This document shows, piece after piece, positions 16,527 to 26,011 of a stretch of DNA of 64,000 bases. Location: NCBI GenBank assembly GCA_000302695.1, contig AMFN01000002.1, positions 621,948 through 685,947 on the forward strand. Direction: 5' to 3'. The translations under genes and the position numbers were made by a program. The notes under the pieces were generated by a model. It had not been told where the DNA came from and made no database searches. It saw only the letters and a program-made list of their open reading frames with translations. This stretch comes from Enterobacteriaceae bacterium LSJC7 (GTDB taxonomy: Bacteria > Pseudomonadota > Gammaproteobacteria > Enterobacterales > Enterobacteriaceae). Every line of letters begins with the position of its first letter. Position 1 is the stretch's first letter.

Positions 16527-18038
16527 ATGTCACAGCAGGTCAGTCTCTCGTTTTGCGGTATCGGTAAACAGTTTCCCGGTGTGCGGGCGCTGAGTGATAT
16601 TACTTTTGACTGTCAGGGCGGCCAGGTGCACGCGCTGATGGGGGAAAACGGTGCCGGGAAATCGACGCTTTTGAAGATCCTCAGTGGCGATTATGCGCCG
16701 AGCAGCGGCAGCATGGCTATTAGCGGTCAGCCCGTGAGTTTTAATAACACGGCGGTGGCGCTGGCAGCCGGTGTAGCGGTAATTTATCAGGAGTTGCACC
16801 TGGTGGCTGAAATGTCGGTGGCAGAAAACGTCTGGCTGGGACAGTTGCCCCAGCGCGGCGGGATCGTTGACCGCAGACGGCTGCTGGAGCAAACCCGCCG
16901 CCAGCTTACCTATCTGGGGTTGGATATTGACCCGCAAATGCCGCTCAAATATCTGTCGATTGGTCAGTGGCAGATGGTGGAAATTGCCAAGGCGCTGACC
17001 CGTAACGCGCAGATCATTGCCTTTGACGAGCCGACCAGTTCGCTGTCGGCGCGTGAAATCGAGCATTTGTTTCGCGTTATCCGTGAGCTTAAGCGTGAAG
17101 GCAAAGTGATTTTGTATGTCTCTCACCGCATGGAAGAGATTTTTGCACTCAGCGATGCGATCACCGTTTTTAAAGACGGGCGCTATGTTCAGACCTTTAA
17201 CGATGCCGGGGCAGTTAGCCAGGAGCAGCTGGTGCAGGCCATGGTCGGGCGCGATATCCGTGATATCTACGACTGGCGCGCACGCACGCACGGCCCCGAG
17301 CGCCTGCGGGTGGAAAACGTCAAGGCGGTGGGCGTGCGCGCGGCGGTGAGCCTCGCGGTGAAAAGCGGTGAGATTGTCGGCCTGTTTGGGCTTGTGGGGG
17401 CCGGGCGTAGCGAGCTGATGAAAGGGCTTTTTGGCGGCACGCAGATAAGCGCCGGACAGGTGTATATCGACGGTGAGCCTGTCAATATTCGCGGGCCGGG
17501 AGCTGCTATCCGCGCCGGGATGATGCTGTGCCCGGAGGACCGCAAAGCCGACGGCATTATCCCGGTGCACTCGGTGCAGGAAAACATCAACATCAGCGCC
17601 CGCCGCCACCACGTTACGGCAGGTTGCCTCATTGATAACTCGTGGGAGCAACAGAACGCACAGCGTCACATCCAGGGCCTGAATATCAAAACGCCAGGCG
17701 CGCAGCAGCTCATCATGAACCTTTCCGGCGGCAATCAGCAGAAGGCCATTCTGGGGCGCTGGCTGTCGCAGGAGATGAAGATAATCATGCTCGATGAGCC
17801 GACGCGCGGTATTGATATTGGCGCAAAACATGAAATCTACAGCGTGATATATGCGCTGGCCGAACGCGGGGTGGCGGTGCTGTTTGCCTCAAGCGATCTG
17901 CCGGAGGTGCTCGGCGTTGCCGACCGCATTCTGGTGATGCGCGAAGGTGAAATAGCCGGGGAACTACTGCGCGATGAGGCCAGTGAACAGCAGGTATTGC
18001 GTCTTGCCATGCCTGGCGCTGGCCGGGCTGTGGCTTAA
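16527..18038 (+). CDS. araG: L-arabinose ABC transporter ATP-binding protein
   Basis: A 503-aa duplicated ATPase. Domain one has Walker [10 protein letters not shown] (about 38-46), Walker [13 protein letters not shown] and H-loop SHRMEE. Domain two has the degenerate Walker [10 protein letters not shown], signature [10 protein letters not shown] and Walker [13 protein letters not shown], typical of sugar importers of the RbsA/MglA/AraG type. The ATG at 16527 follows GCGGAGGTG; an in-frame TTG 18 bases upstream lacks a ribosome site. Confidence 0.97.
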   Translation: MSQQVSLSFCGIGKQFPGVRALSDITFDCQGGQVHALMGENGAGKSTLLKILSGDYAPSSGSMAISGQPVSFNNTAVALAAGVAVIYQELHLVAEMSVAENVWLGQLPQRGGIVDRRRLLEQTRRQLTYLGLDIDPQMPLKYLSIGQWQMVEIAKALTRNAQIIAFDEPTSSLSAREIEHLFRVIRELKREGKVILYVSHRMEEIFALSDAITVFKDGRYVQTFNDAGAVSQEQLVQAMVGRDIRDIYDWRARTHGPERLRVENVKAVGVRAAVSLAVKSGEIVGLFGLVGAGRSELMKGLFGGTQISAGQVYIDGEPVNIRGPGAAIRAGMMLCPEDRKADGIIPVHSVQENINISARRHHVTAGCLIDNSWEQQNAQRHIQGLNIKTPGAQQLIMNLSGGNQQKAILGRWLSQEMKIIMLDEPTRGIDIGAKHEIYSVIYALAERGVAVLFASSDLPEVLGVADRILVMREGEIAGELLRDEASEQQVLRLAMPGAGRAVA

Positions 18039-18051
18039 TTAAGGAATCATT

Positions 18052-19032
18052 ATGTCTTCTGTAACCACATCCAACGCGCCAAAAGCGCGGTTTACCGTTG
18101 GTCGTATCTGGGACCGCTTTGGCATGCTGGTGGTCTTTGCTGTGTTATTTATCGGCTGTGTGATTTTTGTGCCGAACTTCGCCACGTTCATCAACATGAA
18201 AGGGTTGGGGCTGGCGATTTCCATGTCGGGCATTGTGGCCTGCGGCATGTTGTTTTGCCTGGCCTCCGGTGATTTTGACCTGTCAGTCGCCTCGGTGATT
18301 GCCTGCGCGGGCGTCACCACTGCGGTGGTGATTAACCTGAGCGAAAGCCTGTGGTTGGGGGTACTGGCTGGGCTGCTGCTGGGGGCGGCCAGCGGGCTGG
18401 TTAACGGCGTTGTTATTGCGAAGCTGAAAATCAATGCGTTGATTACGACGCTTGCGACCATGCAGATTGTGCGCGGGCTTGCCTACATTATTTCTGACGG
18501 CAAGGCGGTGGGCATTGAGGACGAGCGCTTCTTTACCCTCGGCTATGCCAGCTGGCTTGGCCTGCCAGCGCCTATCTGGTTGACGGTGGGCTGTATGGCG
18601 ATTTTCGGTTTTCTGCTTAACAAAACCACTTTCGGGCGCAATACGCTGGCGATTGGCGGGAATGAAGAGGCGGCAAGGCTTGCTGGTGTGCCGGTGGTGC
18701 GCACTCGCATCATCATTTTTGTGCTCAGTGGGTTGGTATCGGCAGCGGCAGGCATCATCCTGGCTTCGCGCATGACCAGTGGCCAGCCGATGACCTCCAT
18801 TGGCTACGAGCTGGTGGTTATCTCCGCGTGTGTACTGGGTGGCGTCTCCCTTAAGGGCGGAATCGGTAAAATCTCTTATGTTGTGGCGGGTGTGCTTATT
18901 CTTGGTACCGTGGAAAATGCCATGAACTTGCTTAACATCTCGCCGTTCTCGCAGTATGTGGTACGCGGTCTTATCCTGTTGGCGGCGGTGATTTTTGACC
19001 GATACAAGCAAAAGACAAAACGCCGCGTGTAG
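18052..19032 (+). CDS. araH: L-arabinose ABC transporter permease
   Basis: A 326-aa inner-membrane permease with eight or more hydrophobic segments. Family marks are CLASGDFDLSVASVI, NALITTLATMQIVRGLAYI, RNTLAIGGNEEAARLAGV and GGVSLKGGIGKI. It completes araFGH, 13 bases after araG, and matches E. coli AraH in length (328 aa). Confidence 0.96.
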   Translation: MSSVTTSNAPKARFTVGRIWDRFGMLVVFAVLFIGCVIFVPNFATFINMKGLGLAISMSGIVACGMLFCLASGDFDLSVASVIACAGVTTAVVINLSESLWLGVLAGLLLGAASGLVNGVVIAKLKINALITTLATMQIVRGLAYIISDGKAVGIEDERFFTLGYASWLGLPAPIWLTVGCMAIFGFLLNKTTFGRNTLAIGGNEEAARLAGVPVVRTRIIIFVLSGLVSAAAGIILASRMTSGQPMTSIGYELVVISACVLGGVSLKGGIGKISYVVAGVLILGTVENAMNLLNISPFSQYVVRGLILLAAVIFDRYKQKTKRRV

Positions 19033-19216
19033 CGCGCTGAACAGAGGGTGAATGTGAAAAAAAACTAATCAATAAAGGGTGTTCTCTTGTTCTGCCAGGT
19101 GCCACAGATTGGGTGTTTCGGTGAAAAATGGCGACCTGCGTCACACTGTCTATACTTACATAGCTTATCAATGGGCGGCCTTACTGCCGCCCATAGCTAT
19201 TATGAGGAGACAACTG

Positions 19217-20023
19217 GTGACAGAAGTATCATCCGTACCGCCCCTCGCTCCTGGCTCTTACGCCTTCTTCTTCGACCTTGATGGCACGTTGGCCGACATC
19301 AAACCGCAACCGGAGCAGGTCTTCATCCCGCAAGCGGTGCGTGGGCATTTACAGCGTCTGGCAGAAGAAACTGACGGAGCCGTGGCATTGATTTCAGGGC
19401 GCTCTATGGCCGAGCTGGACAGGCTAAGCGCACCGTTGCACCTGGCGCTTGCCGGCGTGCACGGGGCAGAACGTCGTGACATCAATGGAAAAACCCACTG
19501 TGTTACGCTCGCCCCGGCGCTGGAAAAAACGCTGCGCGAACGGCTACAAGCCGGGCTGGCAGTGCTTGACGGCACGCGGCTTGAGCCAAAAGGCATGGCG
19601 TTTGCGTTGCACTATCGCCAGGCGATGCAACATGAGCAGGCCGTGCTGGCCCTAGGGCGCACGCTGGTGGCTGAGTACCCGCAACTGGCGCTCCAGCCGG
19701 GAAAATGCGTGCTGGAAATTAAGCCGCAGGGCATCAGCAAAGGTGCAGCTATTGCTGCGTTTATGCAGGAAGCGCCGTTTCGTGGGCGCACACCGGTGTT
19801 TCTGGGGGACGATCTGACTGATGAGGCCGGGTTTGAGGTCGTCAACCGCCTTGGCGGTATCAGTATCAAGATTGGTAAAGGAGAAACCCAGGCGCAGCGG
19901 CGGCTTGAAGGTGTACAGGCCGTTTATCGCTGGCTGGAACACACAACCCACCAACTCGAACAAAAACAAAAATCTATCGCTGTGAGGAGGGCTGGCAATG
20001 AGCCGTTTAGTCGTCGTATCTAA
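19217..20023 (+). CDS. otsB: Trehalose-6-phosphate phosphatase
   Basis: A 268-aa HAD phosphatase giving trehalose from trehalose-6-phosphate. Motif I FFDLDGTLADIKP (about 14-26), motif II ISGRS, then LAGVHGAERRDINGK and motif III VFLGDDLTDEAGF are present. GTG at 19217 is chosen because TGAGGAGA precedes it and E. coli otsB also starts with GTG. An ATG 15 bases upstream overlaps that ribosome site. The 3' end overlaps otsA by 26 bases. In E. coli the pair is sigma-S dependent and osmotically induced. Confidence 0.96.
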   Translation: MTEVSSVPPLAPGSYAFFFDLDGTLADIKPQPEQVFIPQAVRGHLQRLAEETDGAVALISGRSMAELDRLSAPLHLALAGVHGAERRDINGKTHCVTLAPALEKTLRERLQAGLAVLDGTRLEPKGMAFALHYRQAMQHEQAVLALGRTLVAEYPQLALQPGKCVLEIKPQGISKGAAIAAFMQEAPFRGRTPVFLGDDLTDEAGFEVVNRLGGISIKIGKGETQAQRRLEGVQAVYRWLEHTTHQLEQKQKSIAVRRAGNEPFSRRI

Positions 20024-21422
20024 TCGTATTGCTCCACCGGACGAAAAACAAAGCGGTGCCGGTGGTCTGGCTGTGGGCATTCTCGGGGCGCTTAAAACCG
20101 CCGGAGGCCTGTGGTTTGGCTGGAGCGGTGAAATTGGTGATGAAAACGCCGCACTGCAAACGCAAACTCATAACGGTATTACCTGGGCGTCGTTTGATTT
20201 AAGCGAAGAGAATTACGAGCAGTATTACTGCCAGTTTTCCAATGCCGTATTGTGGCCGGCGTTTCACTACCGGCTGGATTTAGTCAATTATCAGCGTGAA
20301 GCCTGGGAAGGCTACCAGCGGGTGAACGCGCTGCTGGCCGATAAACTGCTGGCATTGCTGGAGCCTGACGACATCATCTGGGTTCATGATTACCATCTTC
20401 TGCCGTTTGCCCATGAACTGCGAAAGCGCGGCGTGACCAACCGCATTGGCTTCTTTTTGCATATTCCGTTTCCGACGCCCGAAATTTTTAACGCGCTGCC
20501 GCCGCACGAGGCACTGCTCGAACAACTGTGTGACTACGATCTGCTGGGTTTCCAGACCGAAACCGATCGCAGCGCCTTTCTTGATTGTGTGGCCGCCCAG
20601 ACGCGCCTGACCGGGAGCGACGGGCACAGCCACAGCGCCTGGGGCAAGCGTTTTGGCACCGAGGTGTATCCAATTGGTATTGAACCAGACGAGATAGCCG
20701 AGCAGGCCGCCGAACCGCTGCCGCCAAAGTTGGCGGAGTTGAAAAAGGAGTTGAGCGGTATTCGCAATATTTTCTCCGTGGAGCGACTGGATTACTCCAA
20801 AGGACTGCCGGAGCGCTTCCTGGCGTTTGAATCGCTGCTGGAAAACTACCCGCAGCATCGCGGCAAAATTCGCTATACCCAGATTGCTCCGACCTCACGC
20901 GGCGACGTGCAGGCTTATCAGGATATTCGCCATCAACTGGAGACCGAAGCCGGGCGCATTAACGGTAAATACGGTCAGCTTGGCTGGACGCCGCTTTATT
21001 ATCTCAACCAGCATTTTGACCGCCGTCTGCTGATGAAGATTTATCGCTACGCCGATGTGGGGTTGGTTACTCCGCTGCGCGACGGGATGAACCTGGTGGC
21101 AAAAGAGTATGTGGCGGCGCAGAACCCGGAAAACCCGGGCGTGCTGGTGCTGTCGCAGTTTGCCGGAGCCGCTCAGGAGCTGACTTCTGCGCTCATCGTT
21201 AACCCGTACGATCGAGACGATGTGGCCAGTGCGTTGCACCGGGCGCTGACAATGCCGCTCGCCGAGCGCCTGTCGCGCCACAGCGAGATGCTCGACGTGG
21301 TGCGTAACAATGATATTAACCACTGGCAGCAGACGTTTATCCATGACCTAAAGGGCGTGGTGCCACGCAGTGAGGCGAGCCTGCTGCGTGAGAAAGTGGC
21401 TACCTTTCCTAAGCTCGCCTGA
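19998..21422 (+). CDS. otsA: Trehalose-6-phosphate synthase
   Basis: A 474-aa GT20 glycosyltransferase joining UDP-glucose and glucose-6-phosphate. MSRLVVVSNRIAP and the GGLAVG loop (about 22-27), WVHDYHLLPFA, NRIGFFLHIPFPTPE, SVERLDYSKGLPER and LRDGMNLVAKEYVA match E. coli OtsA (474 aa). ATG follows GGAGGG inside otsB, so the two are translationally coupled and act in sequence in osmoprotection. Confidence 0.98.
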   Translation: MSRLVVVSNRIAPPDEKQSGAGGLAVGILGALKTAGGLWFGWSGEIGDENAALQTQTHNGITWASFDLSEENYEQYYCQFSNAVLWPAFHYRLDLVNYQREAWEGYQRVNALLADKLLALLEPDDIIWVHDYHLLPFAHELRKRGVTNRIGFFLHIPFPTPEIFNALPPHEALLEQLCDYDLLGFQTETDRSAFLDCVAAQTRLTGSDGHSHSAWGKRFGTEVYPIGIEPDEIAEQAAEPLPPKLAELKKELSGIRNIFSVERLDYSKGLPERFLAFESLLENYPQHRGKIRYTQIAPTSRGDVQAYQDIRHQLETEAGRINGKYGQLGWTPLYYLNQHFDRRLLMKIYRYADVGLVTPLRDGMNLVAKEYVAAQNPENPGVLVLSQFAGAAQELTSALIVNPYDRDDVASALHRALTMPLAERLSRHSEMLDVVRNNDINHWQQTFIHDLKGVVPRSEASLLREKVATFPKLA

Positions 21423-21447
21423 CGCTGGCGGGCGCGTAATGCGCCCG

Positions 21448-21870
21448 CTAACCCAGCGCTACCAGCAGCACATCAACCTTGCTGCCTGCCACCACGCTGC
21501 GCGCAGAGCACAGCATTTTGCCAAAAAAATCCTGGTTGTGATTGCCGCAGATAAGCAAATCGACACCGTCGCGCTCGCAGGCGGCTTTGAGGTGTACGCT
21601 CAGTTCGCCGCTGGCAAGCAGCGTACGTTCAATGGGATAGTCGGCCTGTTCAACCAGCGCATCCATAAACATCCGCGTTTCTTCATGCATTAGCTCTCGC
21701 AGGCTTTCCAGCATGGGGCCAGCCATGTGGTTATACAGTTCAGGCTCACCCACAAGTGTAAACAGCGTAATACGCCCGCCGCTCGGGCGAACGATAGCGA
21801 CAGCGCGCTCCACCAGACGGTGGCTTTCGGGGGTTAAGGCAACGGAGACCAGCACGTGTTGATAGCCCAT
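21448..21870 (-). CDS. uspC: Universal stress protein UspC
   Basis: A 140-aa Usp-fold protein starting MGYQHVLVSVALTPESHRLV with the nucleotide-binding-like LLICGNHNQDFFGKMLCSA and VDVLLV end, as in E. coli UspC (YecG). ATG at 21870 follows AGGAGGTG; an upstream in-frame start is unsupported. It is convergent with otsA. In E. coli uspC faces the flhDC block, but here the next genes are torZ-torY. Confidence 0.92.
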   Translation of the reverse strand: MGYQHVLVSVALTPESHRLVERAVAIVRPSGGRITLFTLVGEPELYNHMAGPMLESLRELMHEETRMFMDALVEQADYPIERTLLASGELSVHLKAACERDGVDLLICGNHNQDFFGKMLCSARSVVAGSKVDVLLVALG

Positions 21871-22038
21871 TACACCTCCTGATACGTCCCTGTGACGTGA
21901 GGTTAACGCGTTGAGAGTATTCATAATAGGATACAGCGCGTGCGCAGCACGGGATCGGCTTAACAAAATCATCGAAAAGGGTTTTAACGTAGAGGAGAGT
22001 TTTCATACGTATTTGCGCGCGAGGTTATAACGTGAAAT

Positions 22039-22067
22039 GTCGCCGCTTCTCTGGCGGCGACATTTTT
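22039..22067 (+). terminator. Terminator-like hairpin, plus orientation
   Basis: TGTCGCCGC-TTCTCT-GGCGGCGACA stem followed by TTTTTG. No plus-strand gene ends just before it, so it may be left from a deleted gene. Confidence 0.55.
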
Positions 22068-22082
22068 GTGAGTGACACAAAT

Positions 22083-22109
22083 AAAAACGCCACCTTGCGG
22101 TGGCGTTTT
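22083..22109 (-). terminator. Terminator of torYZ
   Basis: AAAAACGCCACC-TTGC-GGTGGCGTTTT hairpin, T tract on both strands, 14 bases after the torZ stop. Confidence 0.85.
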
Positions 22110-22122
22110 CACGTTTACAGCA

Positions 22123-24606
22123 TCATGCCCCTTCAGGCACCGCATGGGCGGTGTTCTTCAGCACCGGTCCCTGGTACTTCTCTATCTCCAGCTGTGCCAT
22201 CTGGCCGCAGTTGCCCTGCGCCAGGCTGGAGGAACCAATGTCAAAGGTCAGGCAGTTCACGTTGCCGTTTTTGCACAGCGAGCCAGGCTCGGTTGGGTCT
22301 GCCGGGTCGAACCAGGCGCCTTCGCTGATGCGTACTGCGCCTTGTCGCACGTCGGCGGTGACCTTCGCGCCCACCAGAATCTGCCCGCGGTCGTTAAACG
22401 CGCGTACCAGTTCACCGTCGGCAATACCACGTGCGCTGGCATCGGTTGGGTGGATCCAGATAGCTTCACGGTCGGCCACCGCGTATTTCTCACGCAGCGG
22501 CGTGTTGTCGAGCTGCGAGTGCAGGCGGTTGACCGGGTGTGCGGTATTGAGCGACAGCGGATACTTCTGTGCTTCCGGTCCCTGGTACCACTCGTGCGGC
22601 GGCAACCAGCACGGAATGCCGCGGCAGTCGCTGTAACCCATCTTCGCCACCGTGTCCGAGTAGATTTCGATTTTGCCAGACGGCGTGCCGAGTGGGTTCA
22701 GTAGCGGGTTCTCGCGAAAATCGGCAAAGCGCACCCACTGCTTGTTCTGTTCGGGTATCGGGAAGCGAATGTAGTTGTTGGAGGCCCAGAACATATCAAA
22801 CGGCGGCAGCGCCACGCGGGCGTCACGCGCCTGGGCTTTCATGTCATCGTACATGCCCTTGAGCCACTGCATCTCGTCTTTACCGTCAGTGAAGGCATCC
22901 AGCACGCCGAGCTTCTCGGCAAGACCCGCGAAAATATCAAAGTCGTTGCGCGACTCATGTTGCGGTGTAACGCACTGGTGCATCGGGAAGACGTAAAGCT
23001 GGGAATAGTCGCCGCCCATCTCCAGATCGTTACGCTCATAGCTGGTGGTGGCCGGCAGCACAATATCGGCGTGTTTGGCGGTAGCCGTCCAGTACGGTTC
23101 GTTAACGATGATGGTTTCGGGATGCTGCCAGGCTTTCACCAGGTTATTGGTGTCCTGGTGCTGGTGGAAGGTATTACCGCCTGCCACATACACCATTTTC
23201 ACATCAGGATACGTTACCTTCGCGCCATTAAATTCAATGGTTTTTCCCGGATTCGCCAGGCAGTCGGCAATGCGCGCGACCGGAATCGGCGTTGGGCTGT
23301 TCTTTGGCGCGTTGCCCGCTGAAATGCCCGCCAGAATACCGCCGCGTGCCGTTGGGCTACCGCCGGAGGAGTAGTGATAGCTAAAGCCAAAGCCACCGCC
23401 AGGCAGACCGACCTGGCCAAGCATGGCGGCCAGTGTGACCAGCAGCCAGTGCGGTTGCTCGCCGTGGTGCTGGCGCTGAATGCCCCAGCCGCCCATTATC
23501 ATGGTGCGCTGTTTCGCCATGTCGCGTGCCAGTTCGCGCAGGTCGTCGGCCTCAATGCCGCAAATCGCGCCCGCCCAGTTAGCGTCTTTCACCACGCCGT
23601 CGTCGTCGCCGTTAAGATAGGCTTCGAATTTATCGAATCCTACCGTGTAGGTTTTAAGGAAGTCGGCGTTATGCAGTTTTTCGGCAAGCAGGGTATGGGC
23701 GAGGCCGACAATCATCGCGCTGTCGGTATACGGGCGCGGCGCAATCCAGTGGGCGTTAAGCTCGCGCGCGGTTTCGTTGTAAACCGGGTCAATGCTGATA
23801 ACGCGAGTCCCTTTTTTCTTCAGCGCGGCAAATCCTGCCAGCCCTTCATGATCCGGCACGTTCCAGCTATTTTTAAGCGTAGTCGTTGGGTTACAGCCCC
23901 ACAGCACCACCAGTTCGCTGTTATTAATCACGTTCGGCCAGGCCGTTTGCTGCTCGTACACCTCCATAGAGCCAACGACGTGCGCCATGATCACCTGTGC
24001 GGCACCGGTGGAGTAGTCACCGGCGTAACCAAGAAAACCGCCGCTCAGGTTCATCAGGCGCTGGAGCAGGGTGCGGCTGTTGTGCAGCATCCCCACGCTT
24101 TTCCAGCCATAGGAGCCTGCGTGGATAGCCTGCGGACCATGCTCTTTCTGCACGCGGGTGATTTGCTCGCTCACCAGCGTCAGGGCTTTGTCCCAGCTTA
24201 CGCGTACCCATTCGTCGCGCCCGCGCAGTTCCGGGCGGCAGTTCTGCGCGCCGCCTTCGAGCCAGCTTTTACGCACCATAGGATATTTGACGCGATTGGC
24301 CGCGTGAACCTGGTAGGGCGCCATGGTAAGAAGCTCATTGGGTGCCGGATCGTCCTGCACCGGCTTCACATCGACCATGCGCCCATCTTTGACGATGGCT
24401 TCAAACGCGCCCCAGTGTGCGCCGGTGAGAATGCCTTGCTGCGCCTGACGCAGGGCAACAAATTGCGGCAGCGCCTGGCTGATGGCCTGTGCCAGCGCGG
24501 ATTTCGGCCACAGGCCGGAGAGCACAGGTACGCTCATTAGCGCGGCGGCCCCGGTCAGAAAACGGCGGCGGCTGACCTGTAATGCGTGAGTTTTATCGTT
24601 ATTCAT
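22123..24606 (-). CDS. torZ: Molybdoenzyme, TMAO/biotin-sulfoxide reductase family (TorZ)
   Basis: An 827-aa periplasmic reductase of the TorA/TorZ/BisC branch of the DMSO reductase family. A Tat signal SRRRFLTGAAALMSVPVL lies at about 12-29. The molybdenum-ligand serine is expected in AGDYSTGAAQ (S199), and the N-terminal iron-sulfur cysteine motif of other branches is absent, as usual here. It reduces N- or S-oxides using electrons from its cytochrome partner. It lies 12 bases after torY. The pairing with a pentaheme cytochrome without a TorD-like gene fits torYZ rather than torCAD. TorZ and TorA are hard to separate by sequence alone. Confidence 0.88.
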   Translation of the reverse strand: MNNDKTHALQVSRRRFLTGAAALMSVPVLSGLWPKSALAQAISQALPQFVALRQAQQGILTGAHWGAFEAIVKDGRMVDVKPVQDDPAPNELLTMAPYQVHAANRVKYPMVRKSWLEGGAQNCRPELRGRDEWVRVSWDKALTLVSEQITRVQKEHGPQAIHAGSYGWKSVGMLHNSRTLLQRLMNLSGGFLGYAGDYSTGAAQVIMAHVVGSMEVYEQQTAWPNVINNSELVVLWGCNPTTTLKNSWNVPDHEGLAGFAALKKKGTRVISIDPVYNETARELNAHWIAPRPYTDSAMIVGLAHTLLAEKLHNADFLKTYTVGFDKFEAYLNGDDDGVVKDANWAGAICGIEADDLRELARDMAKQRTMIMGGWGIQRQHHGEQPHWLLVTLAAMLGQVGLPGGGFGFSYHYSSGGSPTARGGILAGISAGNAPKNSPTPIPVARIADCLANPGKTIEFNGAKVTYPDVKMVYVAGGNTFHQHQDTNNLVKAWQHPETIIVNEPYWTATAKHADIVLPATTSYERNDLEMGGDYSQLYVFPMHQCVTPQHESRNDFDIFAGLAEKLGVLDAFTDGKDEMQWLKGMYDDMKAQARDARVALPPFDMFWASNNYIRFPIPEQNKQWVRFADFRENPLLNPLGTPSGKIEIYSDTVAKMGYSDCRGIPCWLPPHEWYQGPEAQKYPLSLNTAHPVNRLHSQLDNTPLREKYAVADREAIWIHPTDASARGIADGELVRAFNDRGQILVGAKVTADVRQGAVRISEGAWFDPADPTEPGSLCKNGNVNCLTFDIGSSSLAQGNCGQMAQLEIEKYQGPVLKNTAHAVPEGA

Positions 24607-24618
24607 GATGATGTTTCC

Positions 24619-25782
24619 TTACTGGTTAGCCGTTTTTTCTGCCTGCATATCGCTGGCGTGCTGCTGTACGTATTGGGTCAGTACCCGCAGCTGCTCCTGG
24701 GTCAGCGACGTGCGCGGCGCCATGCCTTTTACCACGCCAATCCACTGGTTGGCGTTAAAGCGGTCCAGTGCGGTCAGACCGTGGCAGCCGGTACAGTTGG
24801 CGGACATCATGTCGGCAGCGTAGTGCCAGATTTTTTGTTTATCATCAATAAGCTGTGTCTTTGGTACCCAGACGCGCAGCGCCACGCTATGCCACACCAG
24901 ACCGGTGTCGGCGTCGGTGGCGGTGCTGAGCGTCTTAAGCTGTGTGCGGGCTTCATCGCCAAGTAGCACGCTCAGAATGCGTTTGCCCTGGGCTGCGTAA
25001 AACACTTCGCTGACGCCGTCCTGCTGCCAGCCGTTGACGTCGGCTTCCACCATATTGCCTTCACGCTTCACCACGTTCAGTTCGGTAGACGGCATCAGGT
25101 TGCCCGCGTTGTGCTGCCTGGCATCGGCACTGAGCCAGAATGGTTGGGTGGAAATGGAGTACAGGGTGGTGGCGCTGTCCGGCGTGCGTGCCGCTGCGCT
25201 GGTCAGTTCGCCTGCGCCTGCGGCCGCAAGACTGCTCATGTCCGGCAGGATGTGCGCAACACCTTTGTGGCAGTCGATACAGGTTTCACCGTTTTTAATC
25301 GCAACCGGGTGCTGCTGGCGTGCTTCCGGGCGCTGACCCAGCACGTCCATGGCCTCATAGCTGTGACACGAGCGGCAGGTGGCAGAGTCATTCTCTTTAA
25401 GGGTCTTCCACACGCTTTGGGCCATTGCCAGCTTGTGGGCCTCGTATTTTTCTGGCGTATCAATTTTGCCAGTCATCTCGCCCCAGACATCCTTGAGCGC
25501 CATGACTTTGGTTTTCAGGTAGCTGACGGGCTGGTGAGGGACGTGGCAGTCGGCGCATTCGGCGCGGATGCCTTTGGTGTTCTGGAAGTGAACGCTGCCC
25601 TGGTATTCGGCCAGCGGCTGCTGCATGGAGTGGCAGGAAACGCAGAATTCAGTATCGCTGGTTTTGTGCATCACGGTTGCCGTGCCAGCCAGCAGCGCGG
25701 CACCCAGCAGTGCGCCAGCCAGCAGAACCCATAGCCAGCCCCAGCGGCGCGCTGTAAAGAGTTTTCGTTTGCTCATAATCAT
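24619..25782 (-). CDS. torY: Pentaheme c-type cytochrome TorY
   Basis: A 387-aa membrane-anchored quinol-oxidising cytochrome of the NapC/NirT/TorC group. One N-terminal transmembrane helix (about 15-37) is followed by CxxCH heme sites at about 47-51 (CVSCH), 76-80 (CADCH), 136-140 (CRSCH), 168-172 (CIDCH) and, in the C-terminal extension specific to TorC/TorY, 330-334 (CTGCH). It passes electrons to TorZ. Two ATGs (25782 and 25776) are possible; the second has the better spacing from GGGAT. First gene of the torYZ operon. Confidence 0.9.
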   Translation of the reverse strand: MIMSKRKLFTARRWGWLWVLLAGALLGAALLAGTATVMHKTSDTEFCVSCHSMQQPLAEYQGSVHFQNTKGIRAECADCHVPHQPVSYLKTKVMALKDVWGEMTGKIDTPEKYEAHKLAMAQSVWKTLKENDSATCRSCHSYEAMDVLGQRPEARQQHPVAIKNGETCIDCHKGVAHILPDMSSLAAAGAGELTSAAARTPDSATTLYSISTQPFWLSADARQHNAGNLMPSTELNVVKREGNMVEADVNGWQQDGVSEVFYAAQGKRILSVLLGDEARTQLKTLSTATDADTGLVWHSVALRVWVPKTQLIDDKQKIWHYAADMMSANCTGCHGLTALDRFNANQWIGVVKGMAPRTSLTQEQLRVLTQYVQQHASDMQAEKTANQ

Positions 25783-25970
25783 CCCATAAAAGAAAAAACA
25801 GCAGCAGGCGCGCGCTTCTTATGGCGTAGCGCTGAGCACCGCTGAGGTAACCACAAAGGCGTAGTATAGGGATAAATGTAAGGAACGGTGAAAAAGTCTG
25901 AACTTTTCTTTTGTTTTGTTGATTTTATTGCGGAAGTCGTTATATGGAGAATAATATAGCGGTGGGTGAA

Positions 25971-25994
25971 AAAACAGGGGCGAAAGCCCCCGTT
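25971..25994 (-). terminator. Terminator of argS
   Basis: GGGGGC-TTTC-GCCCC hairpin followed on the minus strand by TGTTTTTTC, 18 bases after the argS stop. Confidence 0.82.
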
Positions 25995-26011
25995 GATGGG
26001 GTTGCCAGCGC

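Larger units (their letters stand above)
21871..22122. other. uspC-torZ junction; flagellar block absent
   Basis: About 250 bases with two hairpins. In E. coli this is where flhDC-motAB-che-flhBAE lies (uspC to argS). No flagellar or chemotaxis fragment is visible here. Confidence 0.6.

Noticed and set aside
16530-17831. 433-codon minus-strand frame over araG
   Set aside because: Shadow of a clear ABC ATPase gene with both Walker sites.
23374-24540. 388-codon plus-strand frame over torZ
   Set aside because: Shadow of the molybdoenzyme gene; composition is histidine/alanine-rich in the manner of antisense frames.
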